Part shown: positions 50,009 to 60,683 of the stretch, one piece after another
Numbering within the stretch: the stretch's first letter is position 1
Layout of the letters: each line of letters starts with the position of its first letter
Assembly: GCA_030272155.1 (NCBI GenBank)
Contig: CP126198.1
Coordinates: 1,798,001 to 1,862,000, forward strand
Source of the DNA: Tetradesmus obliquus
Lineage: Eukaryota; Chlorophyta; Chlorophyceae; Sphaeropleales; Scenedesmaceae
Length of the DNA stretch: 64,000 nucleotides
Reading direction: 5' to 3'
The notes under the pieces: generated by a model
Databases searched by the model: none
The model's input: the letters and a program-made list of their open reading frames with translations, nothing else
What the model was told of the DNA's origin: nothing
Program-made: the position numbers and the translations under genes

Positions 50009-51306
50009 ACCTGCTGGCAGCAGCACGTCAGCGCTGTCGCCATGCAGCACCAGGCTCTGCAGCCGGGTCAGACCCTCAAGAGGGAACGTGCTGCATAACA
50101 GCAGCAGCAGCAGCAGCAGCATGCGCCGTGCAACAAGGTTTCAACAGGTTGCTCTCATCACAGCGCAGCCACACCAACTACACAACACACAGGCAACTGC
50201 GGGCTGCATCCGCTTATAAGCCGGTGCTGCTGTGAAGCAATCGCGCACGAGCTGCGCTTTCCTCAACTGCCGCCAACTTTGTTGTGTGGCTTGCTGCCCC
50301 TCGCTGCAGGCACTGCGCGCTGCAATGTGTAGGGCAGCAAGCAGAGCATGTGCATGCTGCTCGCTCACCTGCTGTACTCTGCGCGGGGGCCCAGCTCCAG
50401 ATGCCGCATGTAGTATGTTGGCAGGTACTGCAGCACTGACCCTGCACAGGCTGGGTAGCTGCGGTACGTTGTCAGCTGAAGGCCTAGGCTGCTGCCTCCC
50501 TTTGCACGCTGCAGTGCGGAGGCTATCAGTGACTCTGCCTCCAGCCACTCTTTGCCTGCAGGTAGCAGAATATGAGGCGCAGCAGATGTAAGTTAGGTGA
50601 GGTGGAGGGGTGCCTCCTTGTGTGCGCTGCAATGCGGCGGCTATCAGAGACTCTGCCTCCAGCCACTCTTTGCCTGCAGGTACACAGCAGGGAGAACAGC
50701 AAGGAACGAAGCACAGAACACAGCAGATGTGAGTTGGGTGGGGTGGAGGGTTGCCTCCCTTTGCACACTGCAGTGCTGAGGCTATCAGAGACTCTGCCTC
50801 CAGCCACTCTTTTCCTGCAGGACACAACAGCAGGGAAGAAGCACAGAACACAGCAATTGTGAGTTGACTGGGGTGGCTACACGGTTGCAGTGCTTTGCTG
50901 CTGCCACCCTTTGCGCGCTGCAGTGCAGAGGCAATCAGTGAATCTGCCTCCAGCCACTCTTTGCCTGCAGGTAGCAAGACATGGAACACACCAGATATGA
51001 GTTAAGTGAGGTGGAGGGGTGCCTCCCTTTGCGTGCTGCAGTGCGGAGGCTATCAGTGACTCTGCCTCCAGCCACTCTTTGCCTGCAGGTAGCAAGACAG
51101 GTGAGGTGGCTGCCTCCTTTTGCATGCTGCAGCGCGGAGGCAATCAGAGCCTCTGTCTCCGGCGACTCATTTCCTGCAGGACACAACGGCAGGGAAGAAA
51201 CACAGAACACTGCAGATCTGAGTTGACTGGGGTGACCAGAAGGATGCATGTCCTTTGCAGCAGCAGTAAAGGCGGTGCTGGTGTTGCCTGCAGGACCGCA
51301 AGCCGC

Positions 51307-51357
<51 letters not shown>

Positions 51358-51676
51358 ACCTGCTGCTGCTGCTGCTGCTGCTGCTGCAGAGCGACAATGA
51401 CACATGTTACGGCCATACCCCACCTGTCAAGTTCAGGTTCAGGTTGAGCGACTTGAGCAGGTGCCCGTGCTTCTCCAGCCATGGGGTGAAGTGCTGCACA
51501 TGCTGTATGTCATACGCAGCAAATTTGACCACCATCTGGCCGTTGCAGCGCGCAGCGATGGCTGCTCGCAGCGCCTTGCTGACGCACAGCAGCCTGCATA
51601 TCTGCCCTGGCTGCTTGTTGATGCTGGGGTGCCGAATAATCAGCTGCAGGGGGTCTGTTTCCAGTGCCTCTACCAT
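45152..51676 (-). CDS. Leucine-rich-repeat protein with F-box-like N-terminus
   Basis: Eight exons (51676-51424, 50555-50369, 50090-50011, 49161-48860, 47764-47609, 46699-46251, 45855-45644, 45315-45152) join in phase to 600 residues. The start, with CRLLCVSKALRAAIAARC and LLKSLNLNLNL, resembles the F-box-plus-LRR layout common in algae, but the F-box match is loose. LRR-type segments follow: LTRLQSLVLHGDSADVLLP, LTQLTQLAIHDI, LGHLTRLTELSSS, GLPQLREVSLCYGEM, LGQMTGLQELGLRGFELL, ATQLTSLVLCDCGL and LSQLSELCVLRTGIRKHSE. A Ser/Gly-rich insert sits near residue 460. Possible substrate adaptor of an SCF ubiquitin ligase; this is inference. An acceptor 11 nt upstream of the ATG suggests a 5' UTR intron or a further coding exon. 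At least six of its eight exons have partial copies in the neighbouring introns or flank. Confidence 0.82.
45395..45470 (-). repeat. Acceptor-edge copy of LRR exon 8
   Basis: Repeats the start of the last exon (LTGEVLPASIAKELSQLSEL) with its TTGCAG acceptor, about 155 bp further 5' in the transcript. Confidence 0.85.
46780..47255 (-). repeat. Acceptor-edge copies of LRR exon 6
   Basis: Copies of the exon start (LQDFRAVEGCVSAATLQQL) with acceptor lie at about 46780-46830, 47030-47128 (extended to VRLNVYGGTGCCRH) and 47196-47250. A weaker one, LQDFSTAEGCA, is at 46905-46935. The parent exon starts at 46699. Confidence 0.9.
47883..48345 (-). repeat. Acceptor-edge copies of LRR exon 5
   Basis: Four copies of VLDMSLSTTPAEVLLAL with acceptor lie at about 47883-47940, 48006-48057, 48166-48224 and 48288-48343. 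They alternate between two subtypes with a higher-order period of about 284 bp, so a two-unit block was itself duplicated. Confidence 0.92.
48568..48672 (-). repeat. Donor-edge copy of LRR exon 4
   Basis: About 100 bp repeat the exon 4 end (GDVLPASLVVLRVRDCWA to LPLTRLE and GTGGGT), downstream of the true donor at 48860 in transcript order. Confidence 0.85.
48735..48795. repeat. CAT then CAG microsatellites in LRR intron 4
   Basis: About eleven CAT units followed by about six CAG units. Confidence 0.9.
49196..49475 (-). repeat. Acceptor-edge copies of LRR exon 4
   Basis: Three copies of the exon start (VAALTQLTQLAINHT) with their TGCAG acceptors, spaced about 118 bp apart, upstream of the true exon at 49161. 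Confidence 0.92.
49736..49990 (-). repeat. Donor-edge copies of LRR exon 3, embedded in CAG/CTG tracts
   Basis: The exon end CDVLLPAG plus GTGAG donor is copied near 49870-49905 and 49740-49775. Each copy is followed in the sense direction by CAG runs and by a repeated ADVRLPADV-like segment. Confidence 0.85.
50606..51182 (-). repeat. Five acceptor-edge copies of LRR exon 2
   Basis: Copies encoding GKEWLEAESLIASALQ, each directly after CCTGCAG, start near 50683, 50820, 50972, 51090 and 51179 in transcript order before the true exon at 50555. Spacing is about 90-150 bp. The most distal is the most diverged (GNESPETEALIASALQ). All keep the same acceptor phase. Confidence 0.92.
51308..51388 (-). 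repeat. CAG tract (sense) near the LRR exon 1 donor
   Basis: About 26 CAG units in the transcript direction, one interruption, starting about 36 nt after the exon 1 donor. Confidence 0.9.
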
Positions 51677-54093
51677 TGCAGCTGCGCCTGCAGGAAAGCA
51701 TCAGCAGATGTGCGCTAGGTTTGTGCACAGTTGCAGTGACAGGTTTAAGAGCACATGCAGGGCAGCATTGCACCTGAGCACGTGCTAGCTGGCTGACATG
51801 TTTGCCTTGATGCTCGAGCACCACAGGAGTAGGACAGATGGCTGTAGCAGGTGACCTGGCAGCATACACTGAGCAGCTGCACTGCTCCTGACGCTAGCAA
51901 ACCCTATTCGAGCTGTGCCACACCTGGACACCGCTAGGCCACGAGAACAACGCAATGCTGACAGAATTGAGCTCAATCAGCGACTAACTGCTCATATTGC
52001 AAGCCGATTGCAGCTTGCCTGCTGACGGAGTGCCCGTTGTGCGTGCTGGCAACATCAGGGCAGTCACATGTGATTCAAAATGATTTAACGTACGGTACTT
52101 GGGAGCTGGCATTCTTTGTTCGCGCGCTACACCGCAGAAGATCGGATGCTTATGCAGTGTAACACATGTCACCTCACATATGCGGATCACCAGCAGCAGC
52201 TCGTGTTCCTGGCTTTAAAAAGCAGATGATTCGCTGTTCTGCATACTGATATGCTTGATAACCGCTCACTAGGTTTAAAGCTTGTCAGGCCCTTATGTAT
52301 CAGTCAATGATGGGCTGTGCTAGTGCCATGTGCATCCCAGGATGCCGTGCATCCCAGCGTCTGCTGGAAGACTTGTCGTCACCCATCTGGCTGGCGCATC
52401 ATGGGTTGCTTCAGCTACTTACGCCTGAGACGAAAACTGATTGCACACATGCGCGCAATGCAAATTCTGAGCAGCCTGGATCCACAGACAGAAAGGCAAG
52501 TGACGTGCCGCAAGTCGCAGTGACAGCCGCCAGGCAGCTAAGCAAATATGAGTCACCCGTGGGGTTGAGGTTCAGGCGCACCTTGGTGCCGCGTCCAAGA
52601 CGTAAATTCTTCCACTGCGATGCCACATATTGCCAATTTTGTGCTGTGCTACAGCTGCCATCAAGCCTGTGAAACTTTGCGGTCAGCCTGCGTCCCTGAC
52701 AAGCACTTCAGGAGGCGGCGGCCCTCCTGGTCACAGCAGTGCATTGCAGGTGCTTGGCCGGCGCTCATTGCTGTTCAGGATCCCATACCAATGGCGCGGA
52801 AGCGATGATGATCAATGGACAGTGTAACCTACTTACATATGGCTCAGCATTGCTTGAAGGTGCGCAGCTGTGCATGACCAGCTTCGGTATCCTGGCTTTG
52901 TCTAGAATTCGTCATTTTACATATCAAGACAGCACCTTCAAGTTTCAAATGTTCAGCTACTGGCATCACCCTAAACACTTGACTGAGAGGTTACTGCCAC
53001 GCCAGCGCCTGACATGTCCAGCGCCGCAGACGGCAGCGCATCACTGAATGTATGACCATCTGAGCTGGACTGAGCGCCGCGGCTGGCTGCTGTCAGCAGG
53101 AGCAGTGTTCCTGCAGGCAGTGACAGGCCTTATCAGCTCGGAGCTGCAGCTGCTGCTGGCTTGGCGCAACAGGTGCGCCGCCGATAGTTACAGTATGTTT
53201 TAGCCTTCATGGGTGCTTGCAGCATGGGCCACGTCGGCCATGTGTGTCTGCCAAGATGCAACATGCAACAGGCTGCTACTAGCCTAGCTGGCTGAGGCTC
53301 ACTGGCGGCCGCTGCTCAGTGTCCAATGATTGCAGGAAACTGCACGACTAACGAAGTCGACACCAAGCGGCGTTTGAGCAAAAATCGCACGCAATTTGCC
53401 GGCGTGCCTGCTAGTCGATCATATGCGGGATGGCACGATAAACAGATCACGGGCGAGTCAACCGCCGACCGCCAGGAGCGGCGCTCGCTATGAGGCGCCC
53501 ACAGTGGGAACCAGCAACAAACAACCTCTTGCGCGCAACATACTTCAACATCATCAACATTACAGAGAGAACATCTCATGCTTGTTGTCGTGAGGTCAAC
53601 CCAACACCAGTGGATCGTGGGATCGCCCATTGGGCCTTGTGCATGTCTGCATGCATGCACCAGGCTGCTGCGGCCTTGCTGCGTCGACAGCTGACCCGTT
53701 GCACCAGTAGATAGTGTGGCGGGCAGAAATGTGGTCCAAACTTTGCCCTGGCTGCCTAGCAGCCATAGCACATGTCCCTTGCCAGTGCTAGAAACGGCAA
53801 TTGCTCAGCAGGTGCTGGACCCTGTCACTGTGTGCCTGTCACTGCCATCAGCGTCAGCACTGCTGTCAACAACGCAGCACGGTCCCCATTGCCCGCTGCA
53901 TGGCTTGCTGCTTTGTCAAACTTTCCTTTGAGCCGCAGCAGACGCGCGGAATGACTACACGGTTGCGGTAGTGGCAGCAGCAAATAGCTCCCATTTGCTT
54001 CGCGCTGTGTACACAGTTATAAGCAGGATTTAATCATCTAGTATGTGTGTTTGACACACATTTGGACGTTTGGGGCAGTTGAACTGTATAGGC
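51677..54093. other. Intergenic, with possible unrecognised small exons
   Basis: A plus-strand stretch at 52402-52500 reads MGCFSYLRLRRKLIAHMRAM and onward to TERQ before GTGACG. A second at 53049-53170 reads LSWTERRGWLLSAGAVFLQ and onward to AWRNR before GTGCGC. Both look protein-like with plausible donors, so an unrecognised plus-strand gene may lie here, but I could not join the pieces in phase. Confidence 0.3.
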
Positions 54094-56803
54094 ATGGCAG
54101 CAGAGCTTAGCCAACAACAGGCGCTCGCTCAGAGCTCGTCAGCTGCGTGCCAGGATACTTTGTTTTCGACGGGCTGGCAGGTGCCATGGCGATCCTGCAG
54201 TCGTGCCATGCCAGCAGTGCCATGGGAAACAGTTCAAGAGTTGTTGCTGATGGCTCGCGACGCCCTTGTTGCGAAGCAAACAGCTGCGGAGGTGAGTGGC
54301 TGCTGCTTGAATGCTTTCATGCTTCGCCGAGCTACCTTTGCCTGCTGTGTTGCCTGCTGGTTGGTGCACCAGTGCTGCTGCTGATGCACTTCACTGGCCG
54401 GGGTCAATGTGCAGGCGCTTCTGAAGGAAGTGGACCAAATCAGGCGGGCTCCTCAAGATGACAAGCTGCTGCAGCGGGTAAGGGCCTGAAGCAGCAGGAT
54501 GCTGCAGCTACAACCAGCAGCATGCTTGCAGGAGACGGTCAGCCTTCTAGGCTAGCACTACGGACTGAGCACGTTCCTGAACTCGCCCCCTGCAATGACC
54601 ATTATGTGGTGTTTGTGCTGCTCTGCAGGCCCAGCGTGCTGAGGTTGATTCTGGGCTGCTGCTGGAGGAGCTGCAGGCGCTCATCCAGGCGAAGTCTGAT
54701 GTGGCGCAGCAGCGCGCTGACCTGGATAGGTGAGTTGCCTGAGAGATAGCATTAGGAACACTCCAAGCAGCTTTTGGCTGCTGTGTCGCGGACTGCCGCT
54801 GCTTGCGGGCGCTGCAGCCGTGCAGGCATTCATGCTGCAGCCGCAGCAGAGGCACAGCAAACCCCACAACACCAGGTGACAGCTGCGCACAACATGGTAT
54901 GCAGGATTCAACAGCATCTTTGGCTGCTGAACAGAAGCTTGCGTTGTCACTCAGCCGCTGTGCTGCTGATGCTCTGCTGTTCTTGCTGTTGCTGCTGCCC
55001 TTGCCGCTGCTGCAGGGCCAATGCGCTGCTGATGGCGGAGCGTGAGCTGCTATGCGAGCAGCTGGATGGTGAGCCCGGTGACATGTGCACAGCAGCGTGC
55101 TCATATGCAGGGTGTCGTACAGCCGTTGTGAGCTGGCGTTGCACGGCAGCTGCTCAGCAGCTGTCCGAACAGTTGCGGGCTGCAGGAGTGCCAGAAGCTG
55201 CAGGTCGCAACAGCCAGCACACGTTCTGTTGTGGTTCAGGTGCTCAATTGCAGCGTGACCTGGGTGCAGATGACACCCAGCTCAAGTTGGTTTAGCCCGT
55301 CTTGCGTCACTCTTTGGCTATCATGTGCAGATAGTCTGACCCTGCCCTCTGTTTTATCCCTCCGCCCTCATCCTGCAGTGTCCCCCAACAATGTGAACCT
55401 GTGCCAGGCAGTGCAGCGAGTGCTGGCAGCAGCCAGGCGCACGCGCGGCGTGGAGGCGCAGCTGCGGCTGCTGGCGCGGCAGCAGCGCGACACGCTGCTG
55501 CAGCTGGAGGCGGCGCGCGAGGCAGAGGCGCGCACTGCGCGGCATTGGCAGGTGGGCTGAGGGGTTGCAGCGGCTACTGCTGTTAGAAGCGCCTTGAGTG
55601 CACATGTTGGCGGTTGGTTGGGTTTAGGGACAGTTGCCAGTTGAGGAACATAGTGGGTTGTGACCTTGCCGCTGGACTGTGCCTCCCTCAGCTGACGTCG
55701 ATGCCTGCTTGCACATCCTGTGCTCTTGTTACTCTCCCCCTGCAGGCGTGTGAGCAGGTTTACCTAGAGACTCTGGCAGCGCACGGGATCCCGAAGCCGC
55801 AGCTGCCGCAGTCGCCAGCCCAGCGCAGCAGCGGCAGCAGCAGCAGTGACACAGGCAGCGTTGACATAGCCAGCGCCTGCAGCAGCAGCAGCGCGGGAGG
55901 CAGTGGCGGCAGCAGCGCAGGCAGTGCTGCCGCGTACTCGCAGCTGCTGCAGCGGCTTGGCAGTAGCGGGTGCACTGGCGCTGGCATGGACTTTGTTGGC
56001 AGCCCTGCTGGAAGCCACGTGAGTGTTGGACTGGATAGCGCTGAGTTGGTGCAGCAAACAGTTTTGACAGCCGCACGCTGCGCCATTGCCTTCCATGAGT
56101 ATTCTAGCTTGTTGGTATCGCAGCTGCAGTTTGTTTTGTGGTCTGCTGTCAGCAGCCACTGCTTGTACCGGCCACGAGCACACCATGCGCAGTCAATTGC
56201 AGGCCCGTGTGGCGTCAACACATGCAGCCGCATGCACAAGCATATAGCTTTGGGCCTACCGCGGCATCCACGACTCCCATTACAGCAATCCTTTCGCTGC
56301 ATCGCACGGTTTTTGCGTTGCAGGTGCAGCTACTGCCGCCGACGCCGCCAGCTAGCGACCTCAACGCAGCCGCAGCCGCCGCAAGCCACCTGCCGCAGCA
56401 CATGCGCCGCAGCCACAGCCTTGACTCTGGGCTCAACAGCCTCACTGGGCTGCTGGATCAGCTGGCGCTGGGGCAGCTGTGCTCTTCTGATGAGGGCGGC
56501 AGCTGCGAGTATGATGAGTATGGCAATGAGTCAGATAGCTGGACGCTGCTGGACCAGATGTCTGAGGAGGCGCCCAATAGCTGCTGCAGCGGCAGCAGCA
56601 GCAAGGGCGGCGGCACGAGTGCAGGAGAGGCAGCCAAAGCGCTGCTGCTGCTTGGCGGCGCTGCTGGCAGCCAGCACTATGGAATGCAGCAGCAGCAGCA
56701 GCATTTGCAGCACCTTCAGCCAGTGCAGGAGGGTTGCGAGGAGCAGGATGCAGCAGACGCACAGGTGTCTGGCGCTGCTGCTGCTGCTGCTGCTGCCCAG
56801 TAG
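54094..56803 (+). CDS. Coiled-coil and Ser/Ala-rich protein of unknown function
   Basis: Seven exons (54094-54291, 54415-54477, 54629-54729, 55016-55068, 55379-55551, 55746-56018, 56324-56803) join in phase to 446 residues. The first 200 residues are helical and charged with heptad-like spacing: ETVQELLLMARDALVAKQ, ALLKEVDQIRRAP, GLLLEELQALIQAKSDVAQ, LLMAERELLCEQLD and LRLLARQQRDTLLQLEAAR. The second half is low-complexity Ser/Gly/Ala, with a conserved-looking acidic patch (DSGLNSLTGLLDQLALGQL, CEYDEYGNESDSWTLLDQM) and a polyQ/poly-Ala end. No enzyme motif or membrane segment is seen. It may be a scaffold or cytoskeletal protein, but no function is assigned. The introns carry no clear exon-edge copies. 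Confidence 0.75.
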
Positions 56804-58742
56804 GCTTTATGCTGCTGCGTTGGCTGCTGCTGGATGTGTTGCGTGTCTTGTTGTCAGACGCTCTGCCAGCTCTGGTGTCGTTCATCTGCCTTGACTTGCA
56901 GCTGCGCTGACTTTGCAACAGACTTGGCAGCGTGCAGCACAAGCATCTGTACTGCAGGGCACGTCAAGTTCAGCAGTGCCTTGCATACGCGTGCGTATGC
57001 GCATGGGCGTGCTCCTTTGCACTGGATGAGTGTGATGTCATCTGCCGACCATCTCGTGTACGGCATTGATTGCGTGATGTATGTTGTTGCCTTGCAAGAG
57101 TGTTATATGCAGGCAACCTGCTGTTGTTCTTGTAGTAGATAGGATTGGGTTGGCAGCTGCTGGCGCAGGTGATCACAGCATGCTGCATAGCTAGTAGGTT
57201 TGTTTGTGACGACTGCCTTACATGACTAACTGTTTTTGGTGCGTGAACGAGCGTGTGTGTAGCCTGGGCTTCTTTAGTGTGTGCTCCTGACTAATGTGAC
57301 ACTTCTGGCTGCCGCTTGATGTGTGTTGGCACGTGCCCTCGCCGCTGCCAGTGTGTTGACTGCCAGAAGCAGCAATGACGTGACGCGTGACAGTGCTGGC
57401 ATCATGCCATGTGACGTGTGACAGTGCTGGCATGATTTGTTGACCGGTCATGTATAAGAGTGCGCCAGCCGCGTGTGTTGGCAAGTGGCCTAGCGGGCTG
57501 GCGTTGGGTGGCGAGCAGACTCGTGTGCCCCTGGCTTGTTGTGCATCCGTGTCTAGTGCTTAGCAGCTGAGCTGCGCACGCGCGCGTGTATCTGCTGCTG
57601 CGCTTGCCGCGTTCGATGGTACCGGCCGCACAGTTTGCCTGCTGCTGCAACAAGCATTGCTGGTGCTGTGCTCATCGCGTATGTCGACAGGCAAGCGGCT
57701 GCTGCCCCGCTGTATTTCATTCTGGGCTGTTGAGACGGAAGCACAGCCTATGTATGCAATGTGTTTCCCTTATGTACTGGTGCCACACCTTGGCACTTGT
57801 GTGCCAGCGAGCGTACTCTCATGTGCCATCTATTGTGTTTCTTGCTCTTGACGGGACGTGATGGGTAGGTGTTGTTAGGTGTAGGCTAGGTAGTGATGAG
57901 GATCATATGGTGGCCTGCTCACTTACACGCGGCACGGGCTTGGCGGTTTCCATGTCCGACATGTCTCAGACTGGAGCGTGTCTGGTTGATGCTACGTGAA
58001 TTGCAGTTATGAATTTGGCAGCAGCATAATGACAGCTGTGCACGACTTTGCTGAGTGCTGAGCTGCTGTCTCTGGCATGGCATGCCCTGATGCGTTCTTC
58101 ACAACATGAGCTGCTGGTGTGATGTAATCTCTGGCAGTGGCTGCCTGCTATTCACAGAGAGTTTGCATATAGCATGAAAGCATGCTATGTTTTGTAAGCC
58201 GGGTGTTTGCACCATGTACTGCTTGATGTAGTCCACGAATTCCTGATGTATTCAAACTGAGTGCGACAGCCAGCGCAGGTCATATTCATTTTGTCGAGGT
58301 GGACACATGCTCCCCTGCAGGAAACATTGAACTTAACCAATGTATCAGAGGACCATTCCACCAGTTCATAACACCGAGTGACTAAAGAGCATTACAACAG
58401 GAAATGGCTCATGGTAGTTGATGAACCGTCGTGTGCGCCTTGAAGATCCGTCGCAGGGCGTTTTCCACAGTTGTCGCCGCGGCACGGTTGACTCCCACAA
58501 GAAGTCCATGCATTGCACTTTGCAACTGTATTTGCTCGCTTGACACCTGAGGTAACTAGCAGTCCTCTGCTCTGAGCAGGGAGTGACACTCCCCAACAAA
58601 AGTCCTTGACGCCTTAAGGCTACTCAGCCCAAAGCAAGACATTTGTGGCTTGGTTTCTCTATCGTGAAACCGGTTTCTTGTTTTGTGGTCGCCAGCCAAC
58701 TTGCTACCACAGTGGCCTGCACAGCACGGTGCAGCTGTGAGC
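56804..58742. other. Intergenic, coiled-coil gene to BTB gene
   Basis: Holds the 3' flank of the coiled-coil gene and the promoter of the BTB gene. Short direct repeats of GTGACGTGTGACAGTGCTGGCAT type occur at 57375-57435. No gene or RNA is recognised. Confidence 0.5.
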
Positions 58743-59134
58743 ATGGCGTTCTTGGCCCAGTATTTCAAACAGGAGACAGTTCACAACGTACGGGCTGATG
58801 TGGACCTCGTGATACGGACTATCGAAGGCCCAGATGATGGCGTGGCAGCTCCCAAGCCCAAGCGTGCCAGATTAGCAGCAGCTGCACCAAAAGGTGCTGC
58901 ATGTGATCCCTTGCAGCTTACAAGCTTCCCTGCCCACAACATCGTTCTGGACACCAGTGAATACTTCAGGGTGCAGCAGGTGAGGACACTGAAATCCTTG
59001 GCAAGCAATCCAAAGCACTTGGAAACGCAACACCTGGGGGAGCCTCATTGCAGCGGCATGCAGTGCTAGAGCTGCTTACTAGACGTGTGAGCAGCGCTTT
59101 GCACTCCAAATGCTGTGGCAGTAGCAGCAGCGAC

Positions 59135-59174
<40 letters not shown>

Positions 59175-60683
59175 CTGGAATCACACTGGTGCAAGCCGTG
59201 CAGCTGCGTCATTGGCAAGGGCGGCATACCAATGCAGACACCGTCCGTGTACGCTCTTAGGGTTACATGCCAACAAGTGACACCTTGCAACACCTAGAAC
59301 TAGTTCCTCTTCTTCTTCTGAGCTTTCCTTGTCTGCGACATGCTTGAACTCTGTAAGCAGGGAGCGTGCTGGAAAGATGCTGCCGAGCCCGATGCAAACG
59401 CCAAAGCACGCGATGGCAGCAGTTTCAGCGGCAGCAGCAGCAGCAGTGCAGCACATGCCAAGCGCCCAGTAGTGCGCCTGACCATTGACCGCGCAGAGCA
59501 GCTGCCAGCAGCAGAGGCAGTCATTGCAGCAATGTATGGCGTGCCAGACGCCATCAGCAGCCTGGAGCAGCAGCAGATGGTGCATGCTCTGGTCATTGCA
59601 GACATGGTGAATGCAGAAGCTGCAGCACAGCAGGCGGTGCAGGCACTGCAAGCAGCAGCAAAGTCCAACCAGGGGCTTGCAGCTGCCGCTGTGCAGGCAC
59701 TGAAAGAGCTGCCTGTCTGGCCTGCATGCCTGCTGCAGCTACTGCAGAGCATTGTTGAGCAGGCGCCATGCTGCAGGAACAGCAGCGCAGGTTTGGCAGC
59801 AGTTCTAGCAGCTGATGCCGGTGGTAAGATACAGCAGCTGCTGGTTGCTGCTTACGGCGACTTGCAGGCTGTGTGGTCAGATGCACAGCAGCAGGCCATG
59901 CTGTTGGCGCTGCCGCTGCCTGCAATGCAGCTGCTTCTCAGCTCAGACCAGCTGCGTGTGCCGTCGGAGGACACCGTGCTGTATACAGCCAACAAGTACG
60001 TGCAGGCACAGAAAACCGCAGCCAAGGCAGCGCTTGCGCCGTTGGTGCGTGCGCCCCAGCTGTCGCCTTTTGCGCTGTCTTGCGCTGCACTGCCAGCATC
60101 CAGCGGCCAGCAACTGCTCAGCATCTATGCCCTGAAGCGGGTAAGCCTGCAGTCGCTGAAGCGCATTGCCTTTGCAGGGGAGCTAGCTGCAGCACTAGAG
60201 GCAATGGGGGGTGCCCCAGCTAGCTGGCAACTTGGCCCCCGGCAGATCAAGCCGCTCATGGATGGTGTGCGGCTGGCGTGGCGGCTGCCTGTGGAGCAGC
60301 TGCAGCAGGCCTGCAGGGACAGCTTCGCGCAGCAGCAGGTAGTGCACATCTACAGCCCTGACAGCCCTCCCTTGGGAGCTGTCGCCTGGCGCATGTTGGT
60401 GGAGTGTGAGCAGCAGGAGGGTGGTACCGTGGTAGGGCTGTTTGTAGGGCCTGTGGAGGTGCCAGCTAGCATCTATTACAAGTTTGAAACAACTCTATCA
60501 TGGCAAGATTGCAAGCGCGCATTCACCAGCTCCTGCATCACGGGCCCAAGTCAGGGCTATCGAAACTACTTCGACCTTCAGCCTATGGCGGGTGACGGGT
60601 GGGATGCAGCAGCCTGGGCAGCTGCAGGTCTGCCCACAGCAGGCGAGATGCTGCTGGAGATGTGTGTGCACAGCGTGCAGTGA
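58743..60683 (+). CDS. BTB/POZ-BACK domain protein
   Basis: Two exons (58743-58979 and 59361-60683) give 519 residues. The BTB fold is split: ADVDLVIRTIEG and FPAHNIVLDTSEYFRVQ in exon 1, then VVRLTIDRAEQLPAAEAVI, AAMYGVPD and VHALVIADMVNAEAAAQQAV in exon 2. BACK-like helices follow, with PSEDTVLYTANKYVQAQ, the typical junction for a domain that binds Cullin-3. The C-terminal third (TLSWQDCKRAFTSS, GYRNYFDLQPM) looks like the sandwich-type end of many algal and plant BTB-BACK proteins. Such proteins usually present substrates to CUL3 ubiquitin ligases; that role is inferred. A nuclear-localisation-like KPKRAR lies at about residue 38. Intron 1 holds a sense CAG run. The start is the first ATG and precedes the conserved region. 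Confidence 0.85.
59139..59174 (+). repeat. CAG tract in BTB intron 1
   Basis: About twelve CAG units in the sense direction; an exception to the CTG-before-acceptor pattern because it lies mid-intron. Confidence 0.9.
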
